Assembly (NCBI RefSeq): GCF_021245805.1
Contig: NZ_JAJJNF010000005.1
Coordinates: forward strand, 124,001 to 188,000
Direction: 5' to 3'
Source of the DNA: Mangrovimonas futianensis
GTDB lineage: Bacteria; Bacteroidota; Bacteroidia; Flavobacteriales; Flavobacteriaceae
DNA length: 64,000 nucleotides
Shown piece by piece: positions 54,819-63,667 of this stretch. Within the stretch, counting starts at the first letter, position 1; every line of letters starts with the position of its first letter. The notes under the pieces were generated by a model. It saw only the letters and a list, made by a program, of their open reading frames with translations, was not told where the DNA came from and searched no databases. Made by a program: the position numbers and the translations under genes.

Positions 54819-55358
54819 TTAAAAATACTGTTTGATTTTACCCCAAAGGGTGGTAGGTTTAATTTTGAACTCCTCTTCTAGGTCTTCCATAGATTTATCA
54901 ACCGTATTCAATTTGTTGAACATTTGGGCTCTTATTAAATAAATAGAAGGTATAATAATAGCCATTACAGGTAATAAATACAAAAGCTCGTTCTCATCTG
55001 CAAAAGAAAGATCATCATCAAAAATGACTATTATTTGATAAATAAACATTCCTATTGGAATCAATAAGACATGGTACCACCAATGACGACAAGTGAAAAA
55101 CCAAATCAACATTAAAAAGAGAGGAATAAACTTACTAGCTAAAGTCCATGCCAAAACGAATACACTTTCATAATATAGGCTCTCGTACCTAAACAAAAAA
55201 GTGTCCCAAACTTTAACGTCAGGAACACTTTCATATAAATTAAAAACGAATGGGGTAATAGCAATTAATGTAGCTATTATACTACCAAGTATTACTCCAT
55301 CACTTTTGGTCCTACTGACCTGGAACTTTAATTCTGCTCTTTTCGATTTTTGGTGCAT
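54819..55358 (-). CDS. Membrane protein of unknown function, ~179 aa
   Basis: A multi-pass protein with about four or five hydrophobic segments and a C-terminal soluble tail (SMEDLEEEFKIKP). The frame is open to 55412, but its first part runs across a separate small secreted-peptide frame (55312-55440). The ATG at 55358 (MHQKSK) is the most likely start. Conserved-looking core: SDGVILGSIIATLIAITPFVFN. I do not know the family. The upstream peptide gene and its -7 box may provide its transcript. Confidence 0.65.
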   Translation of the reverse strand: MHQKSKRAELKFQVSRTKSDGVILGSIIATLIAITPFVFNLYESVPDVKVWDTFLFRYESLYYESVFVLAWTLASKFIPLFLMLIWFFTCRHWWYHVLLIPIGMFIYQIIVIFDDDLSFADENELLYLLPVMAIIIPSIYLIRAQMFNKLNTVDKSMEDLEEEFKIKPTTLWGKIKQYF

Positions 55359-55440
55359 CTTTAAATAAGTTAGTTGCTTGAGCTGTGAACAGCATTCCAC
55401 CAAAAATTGCAATTGCGATTACATACTTCTTAGTTTTCAT
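55312..55440 (-). CDS. Hidden 42-aa exported peptide
   Basis: On the minus strand an ATG at 55440 opens a 42-codon frame ending in TAG at 55312-55314. It begins MKTKKYVIAIAIFGGMLF, with a basic start, a hydrophobic core and a likely cleavage site after TAQA, then a short mature part DAPKIEKSRIKVPGQ. The start lies about 27 nt downstream of an exact TAnnTTTG box. It overlaps the membrane-protein gene by up to 47 bases in another frame. The signal-peptide design and promoter support a real gene, but no homologue search was possible. Confidence 0.6.
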   Translation of the reverse strand: MKTKKYVIAIAIFGGMLFTAQATNLFKDAPKIEKSRIKVPGQ

Positions 55441-55472
55441 AATAATAAGGGATTAATTAATTAATTATATCC

Positions 55473-55480
55473 CAAAAGTA
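55473..55480 (-). promoter_or_regulatory. -7 box (TACTTTTG) for the 42-aa peptide gene
   Basis: The complement of 55473-55480 reads TACTTTTG. No clear -33 TTG; CGA near 55506 is a poor candidate. Start near 55466, about 26 nt before the ATG. Confidence 0.5.
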
Positions 55481-55519
55481 TGTAGAGACCTTCTGTTTAG
55501 TTGTCTCGAAATGTTAAAA

Positions 55520-55570
55520 TTATGTTAAAAACATAACTTTTTGGATTTTTCATTACGGTAAAAACCGTAA
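55520..55570. promoter_or_regulatory. Two dyads upstream of the peptide gene
   Basis: TTATGTT-AAA-AACATAA (55520-55536) and TTACGGT-AAAA-ACCGTAA (55553-55570) are perfect 7-bp inverted repeats. The first, read on the minus strand, ends in TTTT and may terminate tsaE transcripts. The second is GC-richer, lacks a T-tract and looks more like a regulator site. Both lie 40-90 bp upstream of the peptide gene's -7 box. Confidence 0.45.
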
Positions 55571-55604
55571 GTCGTGCATTTTTTGGCAGATTGGGTTCTT
55601 TATT

Positions 55605-56021
55605 TTATGCTTTCAATCTTAAATTTCTACTATTATCTTTATTAATGTTTAATTCGATTTTATCATAATCATCCAGCAAATCTTCTATTAATTCAGGCCA
55701 TTCAATGATATTCCAATGTCCAGAATACAAATAATCTTCAATACCAAAATTATAGGCCTCCTCAATATCATTAAGTCTATATAAGTCGAAATGATAAATT
55801 TTACCATTGGCTAAATGATATTCATTTACAATGGAGAAGGTTGGGCTGGAAACTTCATCATTACTTCCTAGTTGTTTAACTAAAGATTTGATGAGGGTAG
55901 TTTTGCCGGTGCCCATACTACCTATGAGGATTATTGTTTTGGTTTTCAGATTTGCAAGAACTTCTTTTGCAACATCTTCTAAATCAGAAATTAAATAGTT
56001 GGTATCCAAAATTTGAGACAT
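55605..56021 (-). CDS. tsaE: tRNA threonylcarbamoyladenosine biosynthesis ATPase
   Basis: A 138-residue cytoplasmic P-loop protein required for t6A37 modification of tRNA together with TsaB/TsaD. Walker A GSMGTGKTT places Lys40. SSPTFSIVNEY and the HFDLYRL motif are diagnostic. It follows porX by 80 bases in the same direction and may share its transcript. Confidence 0.93.
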   Translation of the reverse strand: MSQILDTNYLISDLEDVAKEVLANLKTKTIILIGSMGTGKTTLIKSLVKQLGSNDEVSSPTFSIVNEYHLANGKIYHFDLYRLNDIEEAYNFGIEDYLYSGHWNIIEWPELIEDLLDDYDKIELNINKDNSRNLRLKA

Positions 56022-56101
56022 TACTTGACAATATTAAGAATAAAATGTGATAATACCCAAAAAAAAATGTATTTCATCGGATTTTTATGCATTATAAGGA
56101 T

Positions 56102-57655
56102 TTATTTCGGACTCAGTTTAATGAATGGAATAACCATTTCCTCTAGCGAAACCCCCCCATGTTGGTAAGTGTTTCTGTAATATCCTACATAATGATTGTA
56201 ATTATTAGGATAAGCAAAAAACATATCTTCTTTGGCAAAAATAAAGGAGCTGCTCATATTTATGGAAGGTAAATGAACTGATTTTGGGTCCTTAACAACC
56301 AAAACCTCTTTTTCTTCATAAGTTAAACTCCTTCCTGTTTTGTATCTAAGGTTTAAACTTGTGTCCTTATCACCAATGACTTTTGATGGCCTTTTTACAT
56401 TTATGGTCCCGTGGTCTGTGGTTAGCAGTAATTTAAAACCTAGTTGTTGAGCTTGTTGTATCATTTCCAGCAAAGGAGAGTTTTTAAACCAGCTTTGTGT
56501 TAGGGAGCGATATGCTTTATCATTGGAGGCCAATTCTTTTACAACTTCCATTTCGGTCTTGGCATGCGATAGCATATCCACAAAATTGTACACGATCACT
56601 GTTAGGTCGTTATCTTTTAAAGATTTGAAGTTTTCAGTTAACTTTTTACCTGTTTTTAGATTGGTAATTTTATGGTATTCATACTTATAATCATTCAAGC
56701 CAAGACGTTTCATTTGAGCCTCAAGAAAGTTGGCTTCGTGCAGGTTCTTTCCGCCATCGTCAGTATCATTTTTCCATAGATCGGGATGTCTTTTTTCCAT
56801 GTCACTGGGCATTAGTCCAGAGAAAATAGCATTTCTGGCATATTGGGTGGCTGTAGGAAGAATACTGAAATAGGGTTCTTCAGATTCCTTTTTATAGTAC
56901 TGCGAAATAATTGGTTCAAATGCTTTCCATTGGTCATATCTCAAGTTATCAATGACTATTAATAAGGTAGGCTGGTCTTTTGATAATTCAGGGACTACCC
57001 ATTTTTTCATTAAAGTATGAGACATGACAGGGGCATCATGATTGTTTTTAAACCATTCAGAATACCTTTTATCAATAAATTTTCCAAATTGAATGTTAGC
57101 TTCCGTTTTTTGTGATTCTAAAATCTCAAACATACCGGCATCTTCAATGTTTTCTAGCTCCATTTCCCAATAAATGAGTTTTTGATACAAAGTGGCCCAT
57201 TCTTCATAAGAGTTCACCATAGATAAATCCATAGCTATTTTTCTAAACTCTTGTTGATAATTGGAAGTAGTTTTTTCAGAAACTAAACGGGAATGATCCA
57301 AATTCTTCTTTAAACTCAATAAAATTTGATTGGGATTGACTGGTTTAATGAGGTAGTCAGCAATTTTGTTGCCTATGGCTTCTTCCATAATATATTCTTC
57401 CTCACTTTTAGTTATCATAACGACCGGTAAAGTGCTTCTTTTCTCTTTGATTTCATTTAAGGTTTCCAATCCAGTAAGTCCCGGCATGTTCTCATCCAAA
57501 AAGACAATATCAAATGTTTTTTCTTCTAAAGCATCCAAAGCTTCACTGCCACTTTTACAAGTGGTTACTTTGTAATTCTTTTTTTCAAGAAAAAGGATGT
57601 GAGGTTTGAGAAGGTCAATTTCATCATCAACCCAAAGAATATTTATATGGTTCAT
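56102..57655 (-). CDS. porX: Response regulator with PglZ phosphatase domain, PorX
   Basis: Response regulator that controls type IX secretion genes, paired with a histidine kinase (PorY) not in this window. The N-terminal receiver (residues 1-120) has Asp10-Asp11, phosphoacceptor Asp54, Thr82 and Lys104. A helical linker and a C-terminal PglZ/alkaline-phosphatase-type domain follow, with DNLRYDQW, the PTATQYAR nucleophile, NFVDMLSHA, TTDHGT and YQHGGVS, the last two supplying metal histidines. At 517 residues it fits the family. It is divergent from the HD gene; that gene's -7 box is two bases from the porX ATG, so porX must be transcribed from inside the HD gene's 5' end. Confidence 0.93.
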   Translation of the reverse strand: MNHINILWVDDEIDLLKPHILFLEKKNYKVTTCKSGSEALDALEEKTFDIVFLDENMPGLTGLETLNEIKEKRSTLPVVMITKSEEEYIMEEAIGNKIADYLIKPVNPNQILLSLKKNLDHSRLVSEKTTSNYQQEFRKIAMDLSMVNSYEEWATLYQKLIYWEMELENIEDAGMFEILESQKTEANIQFGKFIDKRYSEWFKNNHDAPVMSHTLMKKWVVPELSKDQPTLLIVIDNLRYDQWKAFEPIISQYYKKESEEPYFSILPTATQYARNAIFSGLMPSDMEKRHPDLWKNDTDDGGKNLHEANFLEAQMKRLGLNDYKYEYHKITNLKTGKKLTENFKSLKDNDLTVIVYNFVDMLSHAKTEMEVVKELASNDKAYRSLTQSWFKNSPLLEMIQQAQQLGFKLLLTTDHGTINVKRPSKVIGDKDTSLNLRYKTGRSLTYEEKEVLVVKDPKSVHLPSINMSSSFIFAKEDMFFAYPNNYNHYVGYYRNTYQHGGVSLEEMVIPFIKLSPK

Positions 57656-57656
57656 G

Positions 57657-57664
57657 TATATTTG
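57657..57664 (+). promoter_or_regulatory. -7 box (TATATTTG) for the HD gene
   Basis: TATATTTG two bases after the porX start codon on the other strand. Start near 57670. No -33 TTG is well placed. It implies overlapping divergent transcription with porX. Confidence 0.5.
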
Positions 57665-57694
57665 TTTAACTAATTAATGTTTCAAAGATTGAGA

Positions 57695-58918
57695 GTGCAA
57701 AACAAACTCAAAATATTTAACGATCCAATTTACGGATTTATTACCATTCCAAATTCGCTGATTTATGATTTGATTGAGCATAAATTTTTCCAAAGACTTA
57801 GAAGAATTTCTCAAATGGGTTTGTCATATCTCGTTTATCCAGGGGCTCATCATACACGGTTTCATCATGCTTTAGGTTGTATGCATTTAATGCAAAAAGC
57901 TGTTAATGTACTTCGCTTTAAGGGTGTTGAGATTTCTGAAGAGGAAGAGCAGGCACTTTATATAGCCATTTTATTACATGATATTGGACATGGTCCATTC
58001 TCTCATGCTATGGAAAATAGTATTGTTAATAATGTATCTCATGAACAGATTTCCTTGATGTTTATGGAACATTTGAATGATAAGTTTAACTCAAGTTTAA
58101 CGCTTGCAATCCAAATCTTCAAGGGGAAATATCAACGTCGTTTTTTATGTCAGCTCATCTCAAGTCAATTAGATATGGATCGAGCAGATTATTTAAAAAG
58201 AGATAGTTTTTACAGTGGTGTAGCTGAAGGAAATATAAATAGTGAGCGACTAATTACCATGTTGCATGTTGTAGATGATGAACTGGTTGTAGAGGAAAAG
58301 GGGATTTATAGTGTAGAGAAGTTTTTAGTAGCAAGACGATTGATGTATTGGCAAACCTACTTGCACAAAACTAGTTTGGTAGCAGAGCAATTATTAATAA
58401 GGATGTTGCAAAGAGCCAAAGAATTGACTCATGAAGGGGAAACACTCAAATGCACTGAGGCTTTACAGTATTTTTTATCGAATGATATCCGTATAGAGAA
58501 TTTCGATTCAAATACTCTTGAAGTATTTGCAAGATTGGATGATTATGATATCATATCGGCCATGAAAGAATGGCAATATCATTCGGATTTTGTTTTGAGG
58601 AATTTATCTGATATGATTATTAATAGGGATCTATTAAAGATAAAATTAAAAAAGAAAAAAGTTCAAAAAGAGAAATTGGTGTTTCATAGAAGTAAGTTAA
58701 TGGAGAAGTATAACATCTCTGAAAAAGAGGTTTCTTACTTTGTTTTTACAGGCGAAATATCAAACCAAGCCTATCAAATGAAAAAGGACCATATTAATAT
58801 TTTGTATAAATCAGGAAAGATAGAAAACATCATCAAAGCATCCGATCAATTAAACCTAAAAGCCCTTTCAAAACCAGTAACAAAATTCTATATGTGTTAT
58901 CCTAAAGAAAAACTTTAG
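57695..58918 (+). CDS. HD-domain phosphohydrolase, dGTPase-like
   Basis: A metal-dependent hydrolase with the HD set HHTRFHHALGC, ILLHDIGHGPFSH and DMDRADYL (third aspartate). Such proteins hydrolyse dNTPs or other nucleotides; the substrate is not assigned. An ATG at 57677 opens the frame, but related proteins begin near KLKIFNDP, and the GTG at 57695 gives that start with a ~25-nt leader. The ATG version would have a seven-base leader and is possible. A terminator overlaps the stop codon. Confidence 0.85.
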   Translation: MQNKLKIFNDPIYGFITIPNSLIYDLIEHKFFQRLRRISQMGLSYLVYPGAHHTRFHHALGCMHLMQKAVNVLRFKGVEISEEEEQALYIAILLHDIGHGPFSHAMENSIVNNVSHEQISLMFMEHLNDKFNSSLTLAIQIFKGKYQRRFLCQLISSQLDMDRADYLKRDSFYSGVAEGNINSERLITMLHVVDDELVVEEKGIYSVEKFLVARRLMYWQTYLHKTSLVAEQLLIRMLQRAKELTHEGETLKCTEALQYFLSNDIRIENFDSNTLEVFARLDDYDIISAMKEWQYHSDFVLRNLSDMIINRDLLKIKLKKKKVQKEKLVFHRSKLMEKYNISEKEVSYFVFTGEISNQAYQMKKDHINILYKSGKIENIIKASDQLNLKALSKPVTKFYMCYPKEKL

Positions 58919-58929
58919 GACTTTTTTTT
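58900..58929 (+). terminator. Intrinsic terminator overlapping the HD gene stop
   Basis: An 8-bp perfect stem TCCTAAAG/CTTTAGGA (58900-58907 with 58913-58920), A5 loop, then C and eight T at 58922-58929. The HD stop TAG (58916-58918) lies in the 3' arm. The lpxD -7 box begins two bases later at 58931. Confidence 0.85.
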
Positions 58930-58930
58930 A

Positions 58931-58938
58931 TATTTTTG
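58931..58938 (+). promoter_or_regulatory. -7 box (TATTTTTG) of lpxD, leaderless candidate
   Basis: TATTTTTG ends five bases before the lpxD ATG (58944). With a usual 4-8 base offset the transcript would begin at or beside the start codon. No -33 TTG fits. Confidence 0.5.
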
Positions 58939-58943
58939 CGACA

Positions 58944-59972
58944 ATGAAATTTACAGCACATCAGATAGCGGGAATTTTAGAAGGAGACATTGAGGGTAAC
59001 CCCGATGTTGAAGTATCTAAACTTTCAAAAATAGAGGAAGGCACTGAAGGCTCTCTTACCTTTTTGGCCAATCCGAAATACCAATCATATATCTATTCTA
59101 CACAGGCTTCTATCACCATAGTTAATAAGACATTTTCACCAGAACATGACTTGTCAACGACTTTAATTAAGGTAGATGATGCCTATAAATCCTTTTCAAA
59201 ATTGTTGGAATATTACAACATGGTTAAATTGAATAAGGAAGGAATAGAGCAACCGGTGTTTATGTCGGAAACGGCACAGCATGGTGAAAAGATTTATATT
59301 GGCGCCTTTACGTATTTGGGTGAAAATGTCAAGATTGGCAATAATGTCAAAATTTTTCCAAATGCCTACATAGGAGATAATGTAGAGATAGGTGATAATA
59401 CCATCATATTTTCGGGAGCCAAAATTTATTCAGAATGTAAGGTAGGAAGTAACTGCGTGATTAATTCTGGAGTAATCATTGGTGCGGATGGATTTGGATT
59501 TGCGCCTAATGAAAATGGCGAATATTCCAAAGTGCCACAAACAGGAAATGTTATTATAGAAGATTTTGTTGATGTAGGGGCAGGTACAACTATTGATAGG
59601 GCAACATTAGGTTCGACCATTATAAGAAGAGGTGTTAAATTGGATAACCAAATCCAAATAGCCCATAATGTAGAAATAGGTAGAAATACCGTAATAGCTG
59701 CACAAACCGGAATTGCTGGTTCAACAAAAATTGGAGAAAATTGTCAAATTGGTGGGCAAGTAGGAATTGTGGGACACATTGTTATAGGAAACAATGTAAA
59801 GATTCAAGCACAATCTGGAATAGGAAGAAATATTAAAGACAATGAAATGTTGCAAGGATCGCCAGCGCTTAATTATGGTGAATTCAACAAATCATATGTT
59901 CACTTTAAGAACTTCCCTAAAATAGTTAAAAACATAAACGATATTGAAAAGAAAATAAATGGCAATAGTTAA
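58944..59972 (+). CDS. lpxD: UDP-3-O-(3-hydroxyacyl)glucosamine N-acyltransferase (copy 1)
   Basis: Third step of lipid A synthesis. The 342-residue protein has an N-terminal uridine-binding domain (about residues 1-100), then a left-handed parallel beta-helix of hexapeptide repeats (IGxxVxI pattern), with the catalytic His in IQIAHNVEIG near residue 237. The C-terminal helices are short. It overlaps lpxC-fabZ by 14 bases, indicating a polycistronic lipid A operon. Confidence 0.93.
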   Translation: MKFTAHQIAGILEGDIEGNPDVEVSKLSKIEEGTEGSLTFLANPKYQSYIYSTQASITIVNKTFSPEHDLSTTLIKVDDAYKSFSKLLEYYNMVKLNKEGIEQPVFMSETAQHGEKIYIGAFTYLGENVKIGNNVKIFPNAYIGDNVEIGDNTIIFSGAKIYSECKVGSNCVINSGVIIGADGFGFAPNENGEYSKVPQTGNVIIEDFVDVGAGTTIDRATLGSTIIRRGVKLDNQIQIAHNVEIGRNTVIAAQTGIAGSTKIGENCQIGGQVGIVGHIVIGNNVKIQAQSGIGRNIKDNEMLQGSPALNYGEFNKSYVHFKNFPKIVKNINDIEKKINGNS

Positions 59973-61368
59973 TACGGAAGTTAAACAAAAAACCATTAAG
60001 GACTCCATTTCTTTAAAAGGAGTTGGTTTGCATACAGGAACTGAGGTTACTTTAACCTTTCAGCCTGCTCCTGAAAATTTCGGGTTTGCTTTTAAAAGAA
60101 TAGATTTGGAAGGCACTCCTATCATTGAAGCGGATGTTAATTATGTTACCAATACCCAAAGAGGAACTTGCTTAGAGAAAAATGGAGTGACAATACAAAC
60201 GTCAGAGCACGTTTTGGCAGCATTAGTGGGAATGGATATTGATAATGCCATCATCGAGTTAGATGCCTCAGAACCTCCAATTATGGATGGGTCTTCTAAG
60301 TTTTTTGTAGAAGCTCTAGAAAAAGTAGGGATCGTAGAGCAGGATGCTTTCAGGGAAGAGTTTGTAGTAAGTGATGTGATTTCTTATACCGATGAAGACA
60401 CTGGAAGTGAAATATTGGTTATGCCATCCAACGAGTATCAAATCACAACCATGGTAGATTTTGGCACCAAAGTTTTGGGAACCCAAAATGCCACTTTAAA
60501 CACCATGAGTGATTTTAAAACTGAAATTTCATCTTCAAGAACTTTCAGCTTTTTACATGAATTGGAAACGCTTTTAGAGCATGGACTTATTAAAGGAGGT
60601 GACCTAAATAATGCGATAGTTTACGTTGATAAAGAAATTTCTCCGGCGACTATTGATAAACTAAAAATAGCTTTTAATAAAGATTCCATTGCCGTGAAAC
60701 CCAATGGTATTTTAGACAACTTAACATTGCATTACCCTAATGAAGCGGCAAGACACAAGCTACTTGATGTGGTTGGAGATTTGGCTTTAATAGGTATTAG
60801 ACTTAAAGGAAAAGTTATAGCAAACAAACCAGGACACTTTGTCAATACACAGTTTGCAAAAAAAATGTCTAAGGTTATCAAGAATGAAAGAAGGAATAAT
60901 GTTCCTAAAATTGACCTAAATCAAGAGCCTTTGATGGATGTAAATCAAATAATGAATATGTTGCCTCACAGGCAGCCATTCTTATTGATTGACAAAATTT
61001 TTAGCTTAACGGATTCTTGTGTTATAGGCATGAAAAATGTGACCATGAACGAACCATTCTTTCAGGGGCATTTTCCAGGGGCTCCAGTTATGCCGGGAGT
61101 ATTAATAGTAGAAGCCATGGCTCAAACAGGAGGTATTTTAGTGCTAAGCACCGTTCCAGATCCTGAAAATTATCTTACATTTTTTATGAAAATAGATAAT
61201 GTGAAGTTCAAGCAAAAGGTGGTTCCTGGGGATACCTTAATCTTTAAATGTGATTTATTAACTCCTATTAGACGAGGTATTTGTCATATGCAAGGATATG
61301 CTTATGCTAACGGAAAATTATGTGCTGAAGCAGAACTTATGGCACAAATAAGTAAAGTAAAAAACTAA
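59959..61368 (+). CDS. LpxC-FabZ fusion: deacetylase and 3-hydroxyacyl-ACP dehydratase
   Basis: A bifunctional enzyme typical of Bacteroidota. The LpxC part (about residues 1-300) removes acetate from UDP-3-O-acyl-GlcNAc. Zinc histidines lie in QTSEHVLAALVG and the second HxxxD set in HYPNEAARHKLLDVVGD. The FabZ part (about 325-469) has LPHRQPFLLIDKI and GHFPGAPVMPGVLIVEAMAQ with the catalytic His/Glu. The fusion couples lipid A synthesis and fatty-acid elongation. Confidence 0.95.
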   Translation: MAIVNTEVKQKTIKDSISLKGVGLHTGTEVTLTFQPAPENFGFAFKRIDLEGTPIIEADVNYVTNTQRGTCLEKNGVTIQTSEHVLAALVGMDIDNAIIELDASEPPIMDGSSKFFVEALEKVGIVEQDAFREEFVVSDVISYTDEDTGSEILVMPSNEYQITTMVDFGTKVLGTQNATLNTMSDFKTEISSSRTFSFLHELETLLEHGLIKGGDLNNAIVYVDKEISPATIDKLKIAFNKDSIAVKPNGILDNLTLHYPNEAARHKLLDVVGDLALIGIRLKGKVIANKPGHFVNTQFAKKMSKVIKNERRNNVPKIDLNQEPLMDVNQIMNMLPHRQPFLLIDKIFSLTDSCVIGMKNVTMNEPFFQGHFPGAPVMPGVLIVEAMAQTGGILVLSTVPDPENYLTFFMKIDNVKFKQKVVPGDTLIFKCDLLTPIRRGICHMQGYAYANGKLCAEAELMAQISKVKN

Positions 61369-61371
61369 GAA

Positions 61372-62157
61372 ATGAATCAACCTTTAGCATATGTCCATCC
61401 GGGCGCCAAAATAGCCAAGAATGTGGTGATCGACCCTTTTACTACCATACATAACAACGTAGTGATTGGTGAAGGAACTTGGATTGGTAGTAATGTAACC
61501 ATCATGGAGGGAGCGAGAATTGGAAAAAATTGTAATATTTTTCCAGGTGCTGTGATATCAGCTGTTCCTCAAGATCTTAAATATGATGATGAAGATACTC
61601 TAACAATTATCGGTGATAATGTGACGATTAGAGAGTGTGTGACCATCAACAGAGGAACTACAGATAAAATGAAAACGGTTGTTGGGGACAATTGTTTAAT
61701 TATGGCTTATTGCCATATAGCACATGATTGTATCGTGGGAAACAATTGTATATTTTCTAATAACAGTACGCTTGCAGGTCATATCACCGTAGGTGATTAT
61801 GTAGTACTTGCTGGTATGACTGCTGTACATCAATTCTGCTCTATCGGAAATCATGCCTTCGTAACAGGTGGATCCTTAGTAAGAAAAGATGTGCCTCCTT
61901 TTGTTAAAGCTGCACGTGAACCTTTATCCTATGTGGGTATAAATTCAGTAGGACTTAGAAGAAGGGGATTCTCTACAGAGAAAATCAGAGAAATTCAGGA
62001 TATCTATAGAATTCTGTATCAAAAAAATTATAACAATACTCAGGCTTTTGATATTATTGAAGCTGAAATGGAGGCAACTCCAGAGCGTGATGAAATCTTA
62101 CAATTCATAAAGAATTCTCATCGCGGAATCATGAAAGGATACGTAAAATCAAGTTAA
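61372..62157 (+). CDS. lpxA: UDP-N-acetylglucosamine acyltransferase
   Basis: First step of lipid A synthesis. A 261-residue hexapeptide-repeat beta-helix protein with a C-terminal helical part. The catalytic base is probably His118 in AYCHIAHDC. Three bases separate it from lpxC-fabZ. Confidence 0.95.
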   Translation: MNQPLAYVHPGAKIAKNVVIDPFTTIHNNVVIGEGTWIGSNVTIMEGARIGKNCNIFPGAVISAVPQDLKYDDEDTLTIIGDNVTIRECVTINRGTTDKMKTVVGDNCLIMAYCHIAHDCIVGNNCIFSNNSTLAGHITVGDYVVLAGMTAVHQFCSIGNHAFVTGGSLVRKDVPPFVKAAREPLSYVGINSVGLRRRGFSTEKIREIQDIYRILYQKNYNNTQAFDIIEAEMEATPERDEILQFIKNSHRGIMKGYVKSS

Positions 62158-62163
62158 AATTAT

Positions 62164-62730
62164 ATGGCAAGTACATCAGATATTAGAAACGGACTATGCA
62201 TTCGTTTTAATCATGACATTTATAAAATTGTAGAATTTTTACATGTAAAACCAGGTAAAGGTCCAGCCTTTGTTAGGACTAAACTGAAAAGTGTTACTAC
62301 TGGAAAAGTGATAGATAACACCTTTTCCGCAGGACATAAAATTGAAGATGTAAGAGTAGAAACACATAAGTTTCAGTTTTTGTATAATGATGGTGAGTTC
62401 TATCACTTTATGAATACTGAAGATTATACACAAATTAGATTGTTGGAAGCAGCTTTAGATCGTGCTGATTTAATGAAGGAAGGTGAAGTTGTAACTGTTC
62501 TTATCAACACAGAAGATAATTTGCCTCTATCAGTAGAGATGCCAGCAAGTGTTATTTTGGAGGTTACTCAAACTGAACCAGGAGTTAAGGGAAATACAGC
62601 TACCAATGCAACTAAACCAGCTACCGTTGAAACAGGAGCTGAAGTGATGGTACCTTTATTCATAAACGAAGGGGATAAAATCAAAATTGAAACTGAAAAA
62701 GGGACGTATAAAGAACGAATCAAGGAATAA
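62164..62730 (+). CDS. efp: Translation elongation factor P
   Basis: A 188-residue three-domain protein that relieves ribosome stalling at polyproline. The loop KPGKGPAF contains Lys32 at the position that is modified or contacts the CCA end. It sits inside the lipid A operon, six bases after lpxA, and the next lpxD copy starts directly at its stop. Confidence 0.95.
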   Translation: MASTSDIRNGLCIRFNHDIYKIVEFLHVKPGKGPAFVRTKLKSVTTGKVIDNTFSAGHKIEDVRVETHKFQFLYNDGEFYHFMNTEDYTQIRLLEAALDRADLMKEGEVVTVLINTEDNLPLSVEMPASVILEVTQTEPGVKGNTATNATKPATVETGAEVMVPLFINEGDKIKIETEKGTYKERIKE

Positions 62731-63666
62731 TTGAAATTTCCTAAAACATATCAGTTAAAAGAAATCGCATCTTTAATTGGGTGTGATTTTATTGGAGATG
62801 AGTCATTTCCTGTATTAGGAATGAACGAAATTCATGTGGTTGAACCAGGGGATATCGTTTTTGTAGACCATCCAAAATACTATGATAAAGCTTTACAATC
62901 GGCGGCAACTATCGTTTTAATTAATAAAGAGGTAGCTTGCCCGGTAGGTAAAGCTTTATTGATTAGTGATGATCCTTTTCGGGATTTTAATAAATTAACC
63001 AATCATTTCAAACCGTTTGTTCCTTCTTCCAGTTCCATTTCAGAAACTGCCAAAATTGGAAACAAAACGGTCATTCAGCCTAACTGTTTTATTGGAAACA
63101 ATGTAACTATCGGTGATAATTGTATTATTCATCCCAATGTAGTCATCTATGATGACACTGTAATTGGAGATAATGTGATAATTCACGCTGGAACTATTTT
63201 AGGAGCTAGTGCTTTTTACTACAAAAATAGACCAGAGGGATTTGATCAATTGCTATCTGGAGGGCGTGTGATTATTGAGGATGATGTTCATATTGGTGCT
63301 TGCTGTACTATTGACAGAGGTGTGACAGGAGATACAACCATAGGCAAAGGTTCTAAGCTGGATAATCAAATTCAAATTGGTCATGATACCGTTTTAGGTA
63401 AAAAATGTCTTTTAGCGTCCCAAGTAGGAATTGCGGGTTGTGTAGTGATTGAAGATGAAGTCACCATTTGGGGGCAGGTAGGAAGTACCAGTGGTATTAC
63501 CATTGGAGAAAAAGCGGTCATCTTAGCGCAGTCAGGGGTTAGTAAATCTTTGGAAGGTCATAAAACCTATTTTGGGTATCCTGCTGAAGAAGCCAGACTG
63601 AAGCTTAAAGAAATGGCCTATGTCAAGGAAATTCCTAATATCATCAATAAACTAAAGAATCAATAG
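62731..63666 (+). CDS. LpxD-like N-acyltransferase (copy 2)
   Basis: A second LpxD homologue (311 residues) with an N-terminal uridine-binding-like domain and hexapeptide repeats, and the catalytic-position His in IQIGHDTVLG. The start is TTG immediately after the efp stop. It is shorter than copy 1, with a different N-terminal domain (CPVGKALLISDDPF), so it may have another acyl preference or act in another sugar pathway. Both copies keep the key His. Confidence 0.88.
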   Translation: MKFPKTYQLKEIASLIGCDFIGDESFPVLGMNEIHVVEPGDIVFVDHPKYYDKALQSAATIVLINKEVACPVGKALLISDDPFRDFNKLTNHFKPFVPSSSSISETAKIGNKTVIQPNCFIGNNVTIGDNCIIHPNVVIYDDTVIGDNVIIHAGTILGASAFYYKNRPEGFDQLLSGGRVIIEDDVHIGACCTIDRGVTGDTTIGKGSKLDNQIQIGHDTVLGKKCLLASQVGIAGCVVIEDEVTIWGQVGSTSGITIGEKAVILAQSGVSKSLEGHKTYFGYPAEEARLKLKEMAYVKEIPNIINKLKNQ

Positions 63667-63667
63667 A

